DNA of 64,000 nucleotides from Bacillus pseudomycoides (GCF_022811845.1 NZ_CP064266.1:4402001-4466000); one strand, 5' to 3'. Shown: positions 36,802 through 46,627, numbered from the stretch's first letter. The notes: generated by a model from the letters alone, not told the origin. Numbers and translations are program-made.

Positions 36802-37149
36802 TTAATGGTACAAAAACTCGATAACTTCTTCTGTTATATTATCAATAAAATAACATTTTCCATTCTCTACAACTAATTGTAGATCACTTCCAACCGGAAA
36901 GGAATAAACCGCTAGAATAGCAGGTTCAATTTGGGCTACTGTATTAAAATCACATACTACTAAGTTATTCGGAACGTTTACATAATCATCATCATCAATA
37001 TCCGAAAAAAACCTCCAGCCATTATCAACGCTAGTCACAGATTCATCTCTAACCAACCATTTTAATTTTCCATTTCCATCTAAAATATTTTTCGATACGA
37101 TACAGCCACCTGCATTTTCGATAAATTCCGACTTTAAGTAATTGGACAT
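36802..37149 (-). CDS. DUF2185 (Imm33-like) protein
   Basis: The 115-residue protein reads GGCIVSKNIL, LKWLVRDES and DNGWRFFSDIDDDDYV, the DUF2185 signature. Members are predicted immunity proteins. The site AAGGGATG precedes the ATG. It stands in the middle of similar small minus-strand genes. Confidence 0.75.
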   Translation of the reverse strand: MSNYLKSEFIENAGGCIVSKNILDGNGKLKWLVRDESVTSVDNGWRFFSDIDDDDYVNVPNNLVVCDFNTVAQIEPAILAVYSFPVGSDLQLVVENGKCYFIDNITEEVIEFLYH

Positions 37150-37362
37150 ATTTTCTCATCCCTTCTGTAGTTTCTTTTTATGATTTATTCTATTCCATAT
37201 ATTTCATTGATTGTTATGTAACTTGGATTCTTTCAACCTTATATAACTAAATGAAAACTATCTACAATTTTATACGTATTTCCGTGTTTATTTGATTTTT
37301 CAAAACTAAATGCATAGTTACAATAAGAAAATCTATCACTATACCTTTAACTATGGTAAATT

Positions 37363-37806
37363 CTATACGCTCTCATCAATAATTTTGAATCCACTATACT
37401 CAATCAACGCTCTAAATACATCGTTTCCGCCGTATGGCCATGCATAGGGATAAAATTCAATTCTTCCAATATTGTTCGATACCTTTTCACAAGAGACTAG
37501 TTCATATTCTCCACAAGCAAATGCATCAATCATAGATTCAAAACCCCATGGTGTTCTCAGTTTAGAATCTGTAAAACGCTTTTCTACAGGGGTTTGTTCC
37601 CATAAAATCTGGTGATGGTGTAACTCTTCTTCCGTCGGCCACCAAAATTGTTTTAATACCTCTTCCTCAAAATACGCTAACCACATAGAATTACTACAAT
37701 CTATCATCTCTTTTTCTTTCTCTTCTTTAAGATTGTAAAAAAATTTTCTTAGTCTATGAAAACAAGACTCTTTATGTATTACAAATTCAAAATAACAATT
37801 GCTCAT
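37363..37806 (-). CDS. Small acidic protein, probable immunity protein
   Basis: This 147-residue cytoplasmic protein has a coding-like composition and a GAGGTGAG site, with a conserved-looking C-terminus (SMIDAFACGEYELV, EFYPYAWPYGGNDVFRALIE). I do not recognise the family. Size, acidity, orientation and neighbours fit an immunity gene of the array. Confidence 0.6.
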   Translation of the reverse strand: MSNCYFEFVIHKESCFHRLRKFFYNLKEEKEKEMIDCSNSMWLAYFEEEVLKQFWWPTEEELHHHQILWEQTPVEKRFTDSKLRTPWGFESMIDAFACGEYELVSCEKVSNNIGRIEFYPYAWPYGGNDVFRALIEYSGFKIIDESV

Positions 37807-37914
37807 GTACTCACCTCTATATATGTATAACTATGAAACTCTCTTCCCAAATTATAACATTCCATAATTTAATTATGGTACACTGTCGTTTTATAAGAAA
37901 GCTATTTATGATAC

Positions 37915-37942
37915 GAAAAAGACTCTTACAAACGTAAGAGTC
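37915..37942 (-). terminator. Terminator
   Basis: GACTCTTAC and GTAAGAGTC form a tight hairpin with a 4-base loop; on the minus strand a TTTTTCG tract follows. It lies downstream of the penicillin acylase locus. Confidence 0.8.
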
Positions 37943-37974
37943 CTATAAAGTACAACTTTCATCAGTGAGTTTTT

Positions 37975-38102
37975 TCTTCATCCCCCACTGGTGGTTAGAT
38001 GAACCAATCAGGCTTTTACGGGCAGTTATCCCTCACCTATCTTCCTCATTCCTCTCTGAAGCTTTAGGTGGGGTCTTATTTTCCGTTAATCCGGGATAAA
38101 TC
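37975..38102. repeat. Interspersed repeat, copy 2 (inverted)
   Basis: Read on the minus strand it begins ATTTATCCCGGATTAACGG and includes AACTGCCCGTAAAAGCCTGA and GTGGGGGATGAAG, matching the repeat at 17389-17531 over its length. It abuts the penicillin acylase stop codon. Confidence 0.7.
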
Positions 38103-40489
38103 TTATTGTGGTTTTAAAGTTAATATTTTACCGTCAATTCGATCTGTACGAAGCGTAGTAGCATGATAGTTTCCATTTACCCAATCTTCTATTTGATCAT
38201 GATACCAGTCACTTTTAAAATGTCCTGATTGTCCTGGTCCTACAATATGATAACCATTTGACATATCCTTTGTATCTATTACAAATCGCCAAGATGCTCC
38301 GTGATTCACAATCCCATCATCTCCATAACTTGCTGCTTGAACTGTAATATTACTTCCCCCAACTGGCACAGCCTTTTCACGATTGAAAAAAAAACCAAGT
38401 AACTGAGAGGATTGGGACATAGGATGCGTAAAAGAAAGCTTATGGTATTCTCCCCACTTCCATTTCGTTACGTCTGATCCATATTGTTTTTCAAGCTTTT
38501 TCATTACCTTTGAATACGATGTATGTAAAACTTCTTTGAAGCCTCCATGTTTAGAAAACCATACACTGTTTTCCCCATTCATCTGCTTCCGTATCAATTG
38601 ATCCACAACTTGTTGCTTACCTTCAAATAAACCCATTACATCCTTTGGTATTTCCTTTGAAAATAAAGTATTGGATATTTCTTTCATCCATAAATGAAAG
38701 ATTAACGGGGCAGCTTTCTCTTTATTATCGTAAAAATCCCAATTTGTCAGCTCTTTTAACCCTTGTTTCTTCACGTCTGATACGTTTACTTTATTCAGTT
38801 CTTTCACAAACACTGGAACAAACTCTCTTGCCTGAAGGTTCTTTTGATCCATTTGCAAAGTTTGTAAATCCTTCGTAGTCAATTTATCCTTTTCCTGTAA
38901 AAATTCTTGAATACGCATTTGACGATACGGCTGCGCCCAAATATGACTAATATGATACGGATAATCATCATTTATTATTTTATTATTGGCTGTTGATATA
39001 AAGCCTTGTTCTGGGTTTATCACCTTTGGAAGTTTATCAAAGGGAATGTAGCCTTCCCATTCATATTCATCTGTCCATCCAGGAACAGGTAAAATTCCAT
39101 CTCCCTTTTTACGTATCGGTATGTTTCCGTTTGCTTTATAAGCAATTGTGCCATCTGTTGATGCAAATAAGAAATTTTGAGTAGGAGTATGAAAATCTTC
39201 CAGCGCTGATTCAAATTCAGTCCAATTTGTTGCTTTGTTCATATTTAATACGGCCTTTAATTCCGCTGAAGGTTCCAATGCCGTCCATCTAAGCGCAAAA
39301 ACAGCCTCATCTTTATTTTTATAAGCAAATTCTGAAATGACTGGACCGTGTCTAGTAATCGTCACTTCGTAAGGAATTGTTTTTTCACCTTTCACTTTTA
39401 TAGGTTCATTCACAATCGTAGCTTTTTCCCATTTATCGTTATACAAAAACTCATTGGGATTATCCGGGTTTCTTTTTTCTATATATAAATCTTGTACGTC
39501 CGGACCTGTATTCGTGACACCCCAAGCAATTTGTTTGTTATGCCCTAACATAAGACCTGGAACCCCTGCAAAAATAACTCCGCTCACATTTATGTCTTTC
39601 ATCTCCAAATGTGTTTGATACCATATCGATGGTGTCGCCAAAGAAAGATGGGGATCATCTGCTAATATAGGCATTCCTGATGCACTTTTTTCTCCACTTA
39701 CAACCCAATTATTGCTCCCGTTAGATTCTGGTGGAATAATTGCTTTTGCAAAACCACTGGCCACATTCACATCCAGATTATTTAACAGTGCTAATAGTCT
39801 AGGAGCATCCGTTGGATAAGTTGGAAATAATTCATAGGCCTGCTCTTTCGAAAGATGTTGAAGTGTCCAAAATCGAAATGCTTGTCCATGCCAATGACCA
39901 CCTAAGTCAAAAGCCATATACTTGCCAATCGTTAAAGAATCAACCGGAGTCCATTCAGCAGGCTCGTATCCTAGTAAATGAAACTCTACTGGTAGTTTCC
40001 CGTCCTTTTTTGCTTCCTTTATAAATGCATTTACTCCATCAGCAAACGACTCCAATGCATCTTTTGCTTCGCCAGTATATTGGCTTACTGATGCTTCTGC
40101 TACTCGCCTTAGCCCAAGGGTTCGGAACAATTTATCTTTATCTAGCGCCGCCTTCCCAACCACTTCGCTTAATGTTCCAGATGCTTGTCTTCTACTTAAG
40201 TCCATTTGAAACAACCGATCTTGCGCCTGAACATATCCTTGTGAAAAATATAAATCATGCTCATTCTCAGCTTTAATATGAGGTACCCCTCTTTCATCTT
40301 GTGTTACTTGAACCGATTTTTGCAATTCACTGACATGAACCGTCCCTTCTACCTTTGGCATTGACTTCATCACGAATGCATTTACAAAAACTACCGCGGT
40401 AACAAGTAAAAAAAGAAGAATACTACCAAACCAAATGACAATTTTTTCCCCTTACCTCTTTTCTTCCGCTGTTTCACAACAACTTCCAT
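38103..40489 (-). pseudogene. Penicillin acylase-family Ntn hydrolase with N-terminal frameshift
   Basis: The main 756-codon frame (to 40373) has penicillin-acylase features: VTQDERGVPHIKAENEHDLYF, the GSNNWVVSG segment whose Ser is the N-terminal nucleophile after processing, ILADDPHLS and a C-terminal GQSGHFKSDWY. Upstream, in the same frame, lies a membrane anchor (IWFGSILLFLLVTAVVF). The true start with AAGGAGG is at 40489 and reads MEVVVKQRKKRGKGKK, but it is one base out of frame. A run of six A (40442-40447) should have seven. The lesion may be an error; otherwise the secreted enzyme loses its anchor. Confidence 0.82.
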
Positions 40490-40645
40490 ACAAACTCCCT
40501 CCTTTTTCAATCTATTCGCTCATATTAGGAGAGAAACCTTTCAGATTGAAGAGAGTTGTCATGTACCATCCATCTTTGATATGTAGAATACTATTTATTT
40601 TTTACATTCTTATCGTGAACTGTCTCACTCAAAAGATAACGATAA

Positions 40646-40688
40646 ACAAAAAGCCCCAGTAAATTTCGATTTACTGTGACTTTTTGTT
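40646..40688. terminator. Bidirectional terminator-like hairpin
   Basis: AAAAAGCC and a CAGTAAAT/ATTTACTG stem fold with a matching ACTTTTTG arm. It lies between two minus-strand genes and serves the gene at 40714. Confidence 0.65.
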
Positions 40689-40713
40689 TCTTGAATACTC
40701 AATAGTAAACTCT

Positions 40714-41094
40714 TTATCTTGAAAGCATGTCCAATAAAGGAATTTTAAATGCACCAAAAAATCTTGGAATGACAAATGCAACAATCAGAAAAAGCACTTC
40801 CACAGTTACCTTTTTCCACTTAGAATTCGGTGCGTACTTCTGATAAAAATAACAGCTGACAAAAGCTAAAAATATACATATCCCACCGATGAGAACTGGA
40901 TATAAATACGGCATAACTATTGGCGCATATTCTGTACTCATATCAGCATTCGGATCGTCCCAAAATAAAGCTACCGTAACAGCAAAAAAGAAAAAAAACG
41001 CAAAATTTATCATATGGAAAACAGTAAGTAAAATAAATAGGATTAATATAACTTTATCCTTAACTACATGAAATAAACTCTCTTTATAAGCCAC
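40714..41094 (-). CDS. Small membrane protein, three TM segments
   Basis: The 126-residue protein has hydrophobic segments at about 13-43, 62-84 and 97-115 and an aromatic-rich first segment. A GGGAGG site precedes the start. No family recognised. It may belong to the immunity array, since some immunity proteins are membrane proteins. Confidence 0.6.
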   Translation of the reverse strand: MAYKESLFHVVKDKVILILFILLTVFHMINFAFFFFFAVTVALFWDDPNADMSTEYAPIVMPYLYPVLIGGICIFLAFVSCYFYQKYAPNSKWKKVTVEVLFLIVAFVIPRFFGAFKIPLLDMLSR

Positions 41095-41231
41095 GAGTGT
41101 TCCTCCCTAAGTAATTGCTCTATTATGTAATTAGACTTATACTACCTCAATTCGATTCTACGATTTTATTGAGGCACTAGCATGAACAAATTGCTATCTC
41201 TTTTTTCTATACTAGATTATAGATCGTCGAC

Positions 41232-41831
41232 CTAGTCCAAAATGTTAACATTATTTTCATCTACAACTGCTTTCACTACATCTTTTTCAAAGATTACAAG
41301 ATATCCAGAAGGCAATGTTAATACTTGAATAAGAGAAGGCTTCAATTTTAATAATTCATATGCATAGAACGCTTCGTACTCTTCTGTGTCATCCTCATCA
41401 TTAATAGGACCTATATACCAACCGGAGTCACCTTTTTCACAATCTTTTGTTCTTTCTAAGTAAATATCATCTAATTCCAATACATTTTTGGCAGCAACAA
41501 TTTTGTCACAAAAGCGCAGCAATTCCCCTTCAATTGTTAATGGTTTTAAAAAACTCACTTGTGTTAATAGTATCCATAATGAAATCGTCAAATCATCTGT
41601 CATATCTTCAAATGGATTCTTCGTATAATCATGTACAGTAATATGAAATCCATCTTCCCTTTTATCAAGAAAATAAATCGACCAACCAACTTGTATAGAA
41701 AACCCATCTATTAATCGATCATTTTCTACTTCAGTTAAAAAATGAAATAACCCTTCTACCTGCACTGCGAAGATCTTTTCCGCCTGAGCAATGAAAGTTT
41801 TATCCCCTATCTTATTAATAAACTTTTCCAC
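41232..41831 (-). CDS. Imm33-like (DUF2185-type) immunity protein
   Basis: GTG start at 41831 after GAGGAGG. The 199-residue protein has an N-terminal domain of about 120 residues and a C-terminal stretch with GDSGWYIG, EAFYAYELL and LPSGYLVIFEKD, which resembles DUF2185/Imm33 proteins. Assignment is moderate. It lies among other small immunity-like genes. Confidence 0.6.
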   Translation of the reverse strand: MEKFINKIGDKTFIAQAEKIFAVQVEGLFHFLTEVENDRLIDGFSIQVGWSIYFLDKREDGFHITVHDYTKNPFEDMTDDLTISLWILLTQVSFLKPLTIEGELLRFCDKIVAAKNVLELDDIYLERTKDCEKGDSGWYIGPINDEDDTEEYEAFYAYELLKLKPSLIQVLTLPSGYLVIFEKDVVKAVVDENNVNILD

Positions 41832-41859
41832 TGATTTCCCTCCTCTTTTCCTAAGCGCT

Positions 41860-42432
41860 TCATTTGCACTCTAAATAACTCCATTTCCCCTCACTTCTCA
41901 CCAAAATTTTATCAATAAGCAAATGATCTCCATCTTCCCAAACCTTTTCTATTATTCCTTTCATTTTTGCAATACCATTACTAGCGTTACAATCACAAAA
42001 AACAAGAATATCTCTCGCTGGTATCGCAACCGCATATCCATTTGATACGAATTTTTTTAATGAGTAATCCCATAAATCGTCTAATACAATTAAGCTAGCT
42101 TCGAAGTTTCCGTCAAGAATTAAGGCAAAACATTCTTCCGTTAGCGTGTGAACCCTTAGTTCTGTTTCATCTGCTAACTTATAAAGATTATTGATCCCGA
42201 TTTCTAATAACTGCTTCTCATCCAATCCTTCTCCTGATATATGCTTATTTTGAACATATTGAAAATAAGCGTTTTGATTATCTTCAACTAAAAAGGTAAT
42301 CATTAAATCTTCATTAAAAAATGTATGGACAAAGCTATTTTCTTCAGATAAAGTAAAACACTCTTCATCAAGATCCTCTTTTACTATTGGTTTTAAGTAT
42401 GCAACTGCTTCCTTACAAAATTGGATTGTCAT
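41860..42432 (-). CDS. DUF1444-like protein
   Basis: The 190-residue protein resembles DUF1444/YtpQ-type proteins in its second half (FEASLIVLDDLWDY, then AVAIPARDILVFCD). A C-terminal extension of about 30 residues is extra. Some DUF1444-like proteins occur in immunity loci. Site AAAGGGGC precedes ATG 42432. Confidence 0.6.
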   Translation of the reverse strand: MTIQFCKEAVAYLKPIVKEDLDEECFTLSEENSFVHTFFNEDLMITFLVEDNQNAYFQYVQNKHISGEGLDEKQLLEIGINNLYKLADETELRVHTLTEECFALILDGNFEASLIVLDDLWDYSLKKFVSNGYAVAIPARDILVFCDCNASNGIAKMKGIIEKVWEDGDHLLIDKILVRSEGKWSYLECK

Positions 42433-42507
42433 ATAAATACGCCCCTTTACTTTCTATAACAATACACACCAATTAACATATATAAAGCCAGCAAAACAAT
42501 ACTAAAT

Positions 42508-43035
42508 TCATTGGAGGCTTAATCGAGAAATGAGTTCCTTTAAACTTGTACTAAGATGCTGATACTCTTCCATTTCAAAATCTTCTATAACAATTTCTCC
42601 AGTACGATTGTTCATAAGAATTAGCATCCCACTACTTTCAAATCCTATAGGAATATATATTTCATCTCCCTGTCTAAGAGTTAAATAATCTTGAACACGC
42701 TTTATAAATAAAAATGGTTCAACAACTGGTGTTACAGGGAATAAGCTAATATTGTAATTATTAATCCAACCAATCATCTCGAGAAACCAATAGGAATTAT
42801 AATATTCTTTTATATCAGAATGAAGGGTAGCATTTAGTTCTGTTTCAAATTCTTGAAAATCATCATATTCATCCTTCACCTTTGGCTTCCAAAATATATA
42901 GTCATCCTCATCCTTTTCACCAATATATAAGCGCTTGTCAATCTCTACATTAAATGGAATCTGCGGGTGTGTTCCGTTCCAATCGCTCCATTTCAATAAG
43001 TAACTTTCAAAGTAACGCTGCATGATTGCTTTCAA
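42508..43035 (-). CDS. Syd-like (SUKH superfamily) immunity protein, copy 2
   Basis: TTG start at 43035 with AAGGTGA; 175 residues. It shares with the other copies the YIFWKPK, IKEYYNSYWFLEM and IPIGFESSGMLILMNNRTGE segments. It follows copy 3 by six bases, so the two are cotranscribed. Divergence between the copies is considerable, which fits distinct toxin targets. Confidence 0.73.
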   Translation of the reverse strand: MKAIMQRYFESYLLKWSDWNGTHPQIPFNVEIDKRLYIGEKDEDDYIFWKPKVKDEYDDFQEFETELNATLHSDIKEYYNSYWFLEMIGWINNYNISLFPVTPVVEPFLFIKRVQDYLTLRQGDEIYIPIGFESSGMLILMNNRTGEIVIEDFEMEEYQHLSTSLKELISRLSLQ

Positions 43036-43041
43036 CGCTGA

Positions 43042-43578
43042 TCACCTTTTCAAACGTAAATTTGAAATCAATTCTTGTATATTTTCTGAAATCGTTTCAA
43101 ATGAACCTCTCTCAAAATCTTCTAATTTAACTTTCCCATTTTCATTGTCAATCACAACTAACATTCCGTTACCTTCAATACCTATTGGAATATGTTTTAA
43201 TCTCTCTTGGTGGTTCCCCTTATAGCCCTTTAACTGTTCTTTAAATGAATGCAATTCAATATTCGGCAATACCGCTTCTAATTCAATATAATAATTTTTA
43301 TAAAAACCATTTAATTCAGCAAACCAATAGGAATTAAAGTACGTAATAACCGTTTGATGAAAATGAATATCCATTTCTTGTTCTAAATGAATAAAGTCGT
43401 GTACGATATTTTTTTCTACTGGTTTCCATAGAATATAGCTTTCCTCATCTATTTCCCCATCATAAAGAATAGCATTCACTTCTTCAAGAACTGGTGTTTT
43501 TAATAGAAAATCTAAACCTTCGTGCGCTAATTTTATTCTTAACCTAAAGTATTGTTGCATTGCATTCTTAATAGACAC
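43042..43578 (-). CDS. Syd-like (SUKH superfamily) immunity protein, copy 3
   Basis: GTG start at 43578 with AAGGGG; 178 residues. Segments YILWKPVEK, VITYFNSYWFAELNGFY and MLVVIDNENGKVKLEDFERG match copy 1 closely. Copy 1 lies 6 kb away, separated by the penicillin acylase, so an array duplication followed by insertions is likely. Confidence 0.73.
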   Translation of the reverse strand: MSIKNAMQQYFRLRIKLAHEGLDFLLKTPVLEEVNAILYDGEIDEESYILWKPVEKNIVHDFIHLEQEMDIHFHQTVITYFNSYWFAELNGFYKNYYIELEAVLPNIELHSFKEQLKGYKGNHQERLKHIPIGIEGNGMLVVIDNENGKVKLEDFERGSFETISENIQELISNLRLKR

Positions 43579-43610
43579 GCATATTCCCCTTTACTTCACT
43601 TAATTTAGTG

Positions 43611-44156
43611 TCAATTAATATTTAGAAAGTAATCAAAGTCACTTGTTATCTGTACCACATATTCCATTTGTCCTGTATGTTCGTTGGTGCTTTGTTCTAT
43701 TTTCATACTTCCATCTTTGTTGAAATAACTGTGTAACGGGTTATTTCCTCCATCGTTTGTCTTGTAATAAAAACCTTCTGGTTCTTCCACCTTTTTTAAG
43801 TCATCTTGAAAGTAGACTTCAGGTTCAACGCCTTTTTTATCACTTTTAGGGTATTTAAATAAACCAGCTTTTTTATAATACGACAATATTTCTGCTTTAC
43901 TTAGTTTAGTAGATAGGCGAACAGATGCAATAACACCCCAATATCCACCATTTCCCCATACAAGGGATTTTCCATTAACTTGTTCCTTTTCCATGACTTT
44001 GGTTTGTGGAGGAAGGGGATATTTAAATAGTTGTTCAGCAAAGTTATTAGAAATTCTGTCTTTATTTGTCCAATATGAACATCCTGCAATCAATATTATT
44101 ACTACTAAAATGATTATCCCCATCTTACTAAATATCGTTCTTCTTAATATATTCAT
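43611..44156 (-). CDS. Lipoprotein of unknown function
   Basis: The 181-residue protein has a lipoprotein signal: basic start, hydrophobic stretch (11-24) and lipobox LIAGC near residue 25. The mature part is soluble (GNGGYWGVIASVRLS, LSYYKKAGLF). No family recognised. A surface lipoprotein in an immunity array could protect against a toxin acting from outside. Confidence 0.7.
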   Translation of the reverse strand: MNILRRTIFSKMGIIILVVIILIAGCSYWTNKDRISNNFAEQLFKYPLPPQTKVMEKEQVNGKSLVWGNGGYWGVIASVRLSTKLSKAEILSYYKKAGLFKYPKSDKKGVEPEVYFQDDLKKVEEPEGFYYKTNDGGNNPLHSYFNKDGSMKIEQSTNEHTGQMEYVVQITSDFDYFLNIN

Positions 44157-44180
44157 CTTTAAGAGACCTCTCCCGCGAAA

Positions 44181-44446
44181 TTATTGATAGTAAAATTTTA
44201 ACATAAAAATCCGTTTATCCTTACCTAACATAGCTCTATATTCTAAACATTCTACTTGATAATATCCGAATATAGCTTGTTCTGCTTCTTGTATAAGTCT
44301 ATTTATTTCAGTGATGAATTTCCTATAAGCTTCTTCTTGAATTGTAGGAAATTCATCATCTTCTTCCCCATCAATAGTTAAAGGAACTATTTTGTCATGA
44401 CCCAAAATAAATCATACGAGATTTCACCAAATAGTTCGTGACTCAT
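44181..44446 (-). pseudogene. DUF6985-like protein, frameshifted and shortened
   Basis: An N-terminal frame from ATG 44446 reads MSHELFGEISYDLFW and ends at an early stop. A second frame continues HDKIVPLTIDGEEDDEFP and QEAEQAIFGYYQ, in keeping with DUF6985 proteins. One missing G in a GGG run near 44402 accounts for the shift. The C-terminus is also shorter than usual. Confidence 0.6.
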
Positions 44447-44554
44447 CTTTCTTATTTATTCATCCCCCTATTGGATACTCCTATTATATTTTTTGCTGAT
44501 TATTTATACCGAAGTACAATTACATTCCCTAACGGGGCATAACCAAAACATTCA

Positions 44555-44780
44555 TTAAAAACTATACCAAAATACTCGATCTACTGTTTGTTGGAAAACA
44601 GGTACTTTTATAAAGTTTAATAGTATATCTTTCTCATTTGTCTCAACATATTCATCGTTATCTACATTGTAAAATTGAAGAACTTCCACTTTACTCAATT
44701 GAGATTTGAAACCATATCCAATTGGACCCCATTCTTGGATTACTTGTCCATTTCTTTCAATTTTTCCTCCTCCCTGTTTA
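44555..44780 (-). pseudogene. Relic of an unrecognised small protein
   Basis: A minus-strand open frame without a start codon reads VIQEWGPIGYGF, KVEVLQFYNVDNDEYVETN and ends FQQTVDRVFWYSF. Codon use is like the neighbours. The N-terminus is missing. Probably a decayed immunity gene. Confidence 0.4.
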
Positions 44781-44834
44781 AATTGTATACTTCAAACTAG
44801 ACTCAAACCAACTTAAAACAAAGAATAATAAGAA

Positions 44835-45033
44835 AGCAATATAAATCTGCTAGTTTTTCGACTTTATAGTCTTTATTTTTCGCTTCTAAATACTTCGTTA
44901 ACTCTTCCCCTGTTTTCTTGCATACTTCTTCTATGTATTCTTTTCATCTAGTATTCTTGTTGTAAGTGTTTTACCATTATTTGTGATCACTTCTGGGACT
45001 CGGTAACCTACTAGTTTATTGTAGGTTGGGCAT
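44835..45033 (-). pseudogene. MazG-like (phosphoribosyl-ATP pyrophosphohydrolase-type) relic
   Basis: From ATG 45033 the sequence reads MP, then after a shift YNKLVGYRVPEVITNNGK, TTRILDEK and, after another shift, TGEELTKYLEAKN and KLADLY. This is the order of a short MazG-like nucleotide pyrophosphohydrolase. At least two frameshifts and a missing C-terminus make it inactive. Confidence 0.65.
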
Positions 45034-45140
45034 CGTGATTCCTCCGATATTTTTGTTTCCCTTCAATTATAATATCTATTCACAAATGATAAAGGCACCT
45101 TAACAATTTTATTGTAGCTTGTTAAAGCGCCTCTTCATCA

Positions 45141-45293
45141 CTAAATATTCTTTATTGCTTCCTTGAAATGCTCCTCTTCTTCCCTTGACTGTTTTACAAT
45201 ATTGTTGAAATCACCTTGCGTTACACCAGTGCTTCGGATGATTTCTTCTATTAACTTATAAAGCTGATTAGCAATGATATTTGTACACTTCAT
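45141..45293 (-). CDS. Short hypothetical protein (50 residues)
   Basis: ATG 45293 opens a 50-codon frame (ANQLYKLIEEIIRSTGVTQG, then EEEHFKEAIKNI) with a soluble, helical look. The ribosome site is weak. It could be a small gene or the end of a larger decayed one. Confidence 0.4.
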   Translation of the reverse strand: MKCTNIIANQLYKLIEEIIRSTGVTQGDFNNIVKQSREEEEHFKEAIKNI

Positions 45294-45302
45294 TTTTACC
45301 TG

Positions 45303-45488
45303 TTATCGCTTTGTACATAAACAGTGGTAAAAAATCCCTACAACAGCTACTGGCATTAACATGATGACAATATTTCTTTTTCTCTTGAAGTACTTTTCAT
45401 TAGACCCCTCCCCATTTGTCTTCTTTTTTTGCCGTAAAGGAATTTCCTTACGAGAATCATCAAGATTAACAGATATTCGATACGCCAC
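45303..45488 (-). CDS. Possible small membrane protein
   Basis: The 61-residue frame has a GTG start with no clear ribosome site, a basic middle and a hydrophobic segment near the end (IVIMLMPVAVVGIFYHCL). Weak support; it may be a relic. Confidence 0.25.
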   Translation of the reverse strand: MAYRISVNLDDSRKEIPLRQKKKTNGEGSNEKYFKRKRNIVIMLMPVAVVGIFYHCLCTKR

Positions 45489-45567
45489 TTTAAGTAAGTT
45501 AGCTAATCAAAAGAGACAAAATATTAACTTTAGACACATAGAAGAGAACGGTTAGAATGCCATTTGT

Positions 45568-45689
45568 ATGGGCAATTAATTGCCATTCTAATCTGGTCTT
45601 CCATCATGTTTCAAATGGGATATTTACTCCTTATGAAGAAGAAAAGAGAGTTGAATGAATATAAGGTGAAAGGGAAATACCCAGTTTGA
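45568..45689 (+). pseudogene. C-terminal relic of a membrane protein
   Basis: A plus-strand frame without a start reads GQLIAILIWSSIMFQMGYLL followed by a basic tail and a stop at 45689. It looks like the last membrane segment of a lost protein. Family not recognised. Confidence 0.3.
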
Positions 45690-45721
45690 ATAATAACAAT
45701 TAATATTAGTTTTGTAAGTAT

Positions 45722-46564
45722 TTAGCCGTTTACAATTTCCCCACCATTCACGTGCAGAATTTGCCCTGATATGTAAGATGCATCATCGGAGGCCAAGAAT
45801 ACATAAGCAGGTGCCACTTCAAACGGTTGACCGGCTCGCTTCATAGGAACATGGTCTCCAAATGTGGCAAGCCATTCTGGAGGTAAGGAAGATGGAATTA
45901 ATGGAGTCCAAATTGGTCCTGGGGCCACACCATTAACTCGAATCCCTTGCGATGCCAGTGACAATGACAGCGAACGTGTAAATGAAACAATAGCCCCTTT
46001 AGATGCCGAGTAGTCAATTGCATCTTGATCTCCATGATAGGCACTAAGGGATGTTGTATTTATTATGGAGCTCCCTGAATTCATGTATGGCAAAGCAGCT
46101 TTCGTAAAAATAAACTGAGAAAAAACATTTGTGTGAAAGGTACTTGCTCGTTGGTTCGAATCTACATCAAGTAGACTGTTCCTTATGTATAGTACACCGG
46201 CATTATTCACCAAAATGTCAATACGGCCAAATTGGTGAATTGTTTGCATTACTGCTTGTTGGCAATGCTGCTCATACCCAATATCACCTGGAATGGTAAT
46301 ACAACTACGGCCGTACTTTTTGACATAGAACTCCGTTTCTTTGGCATCGCTGTGCTCATTTAGATATGAGATTGCTATGTCTGCCCCCTCTTTCGCGAAG
46401 GCTACAGCGACAGCTCTCCCAATTCCACTGTCCCCACCAGTTATAAGCGCTACCTTATTTATAAGCTTACCTGCTGGTTTGTAATTGGGGTTATCAAATA
46501 TAGGTCTGGGTGTCATTAATGATTCAATGCCAGGTTTACCTTGTTGTTGAGGAGGGAAACCCAT
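45722..46564 (-). CDS. SDR-family oxidoreductase (general-stress type, YdaD/YhxC-like)
   Basis: ATG 46564 is chosen (MGFPPQQQGKPG), nine bases after GAGGGG. The 280-residue protein has the extended proline-rich N-terminus of the YdaD/YhxC/YhxD group, the cofactor motif TGGDSGIGRA, NNAG, and the catalytic Ser and YSASKGA (Tyr-x-x-x-Lys). It is an NAD(P)-dependent dehydrogenase, substrate unknown. It interrupts the immunity array. Confidence 0.88.
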   Translation of the reverse strand: MGFPPQQQGKPGIESLMTPRPIFDNPNYKPAGKLINKVALITGGDSGIGRAVAVAFAKEGADIAISYLNEHSDAKETEFYVKKYGRSCITIPGDIGYEQHCQQAVMQTIHQFGRIDILVNNAGVLYIRNSLLDVDSNQRASTFHTNVFSQFIFTKAALPYMNSGSSIINTTSLSAYHGDQDAIDYSASKGAIVSFTRSLSLSLASQGIRVNGVAPGPIWTPLIPSSLPPEWLATFGDHVPMKRAGQPFEVAPAYVFLASDDASYISGQILHVNGGEIVNG

Positions 46565-46627
46565 CACATACACCCCTCTCGGCATTTTTCTATAATGTAT
46601 TATGATATTCAGGAAAATATATCTTTT

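Noticed and set aside
45001..45300. CRISPR array
   Set aside because: No regularly spaced direct repeats are present here or anywhere in the window.
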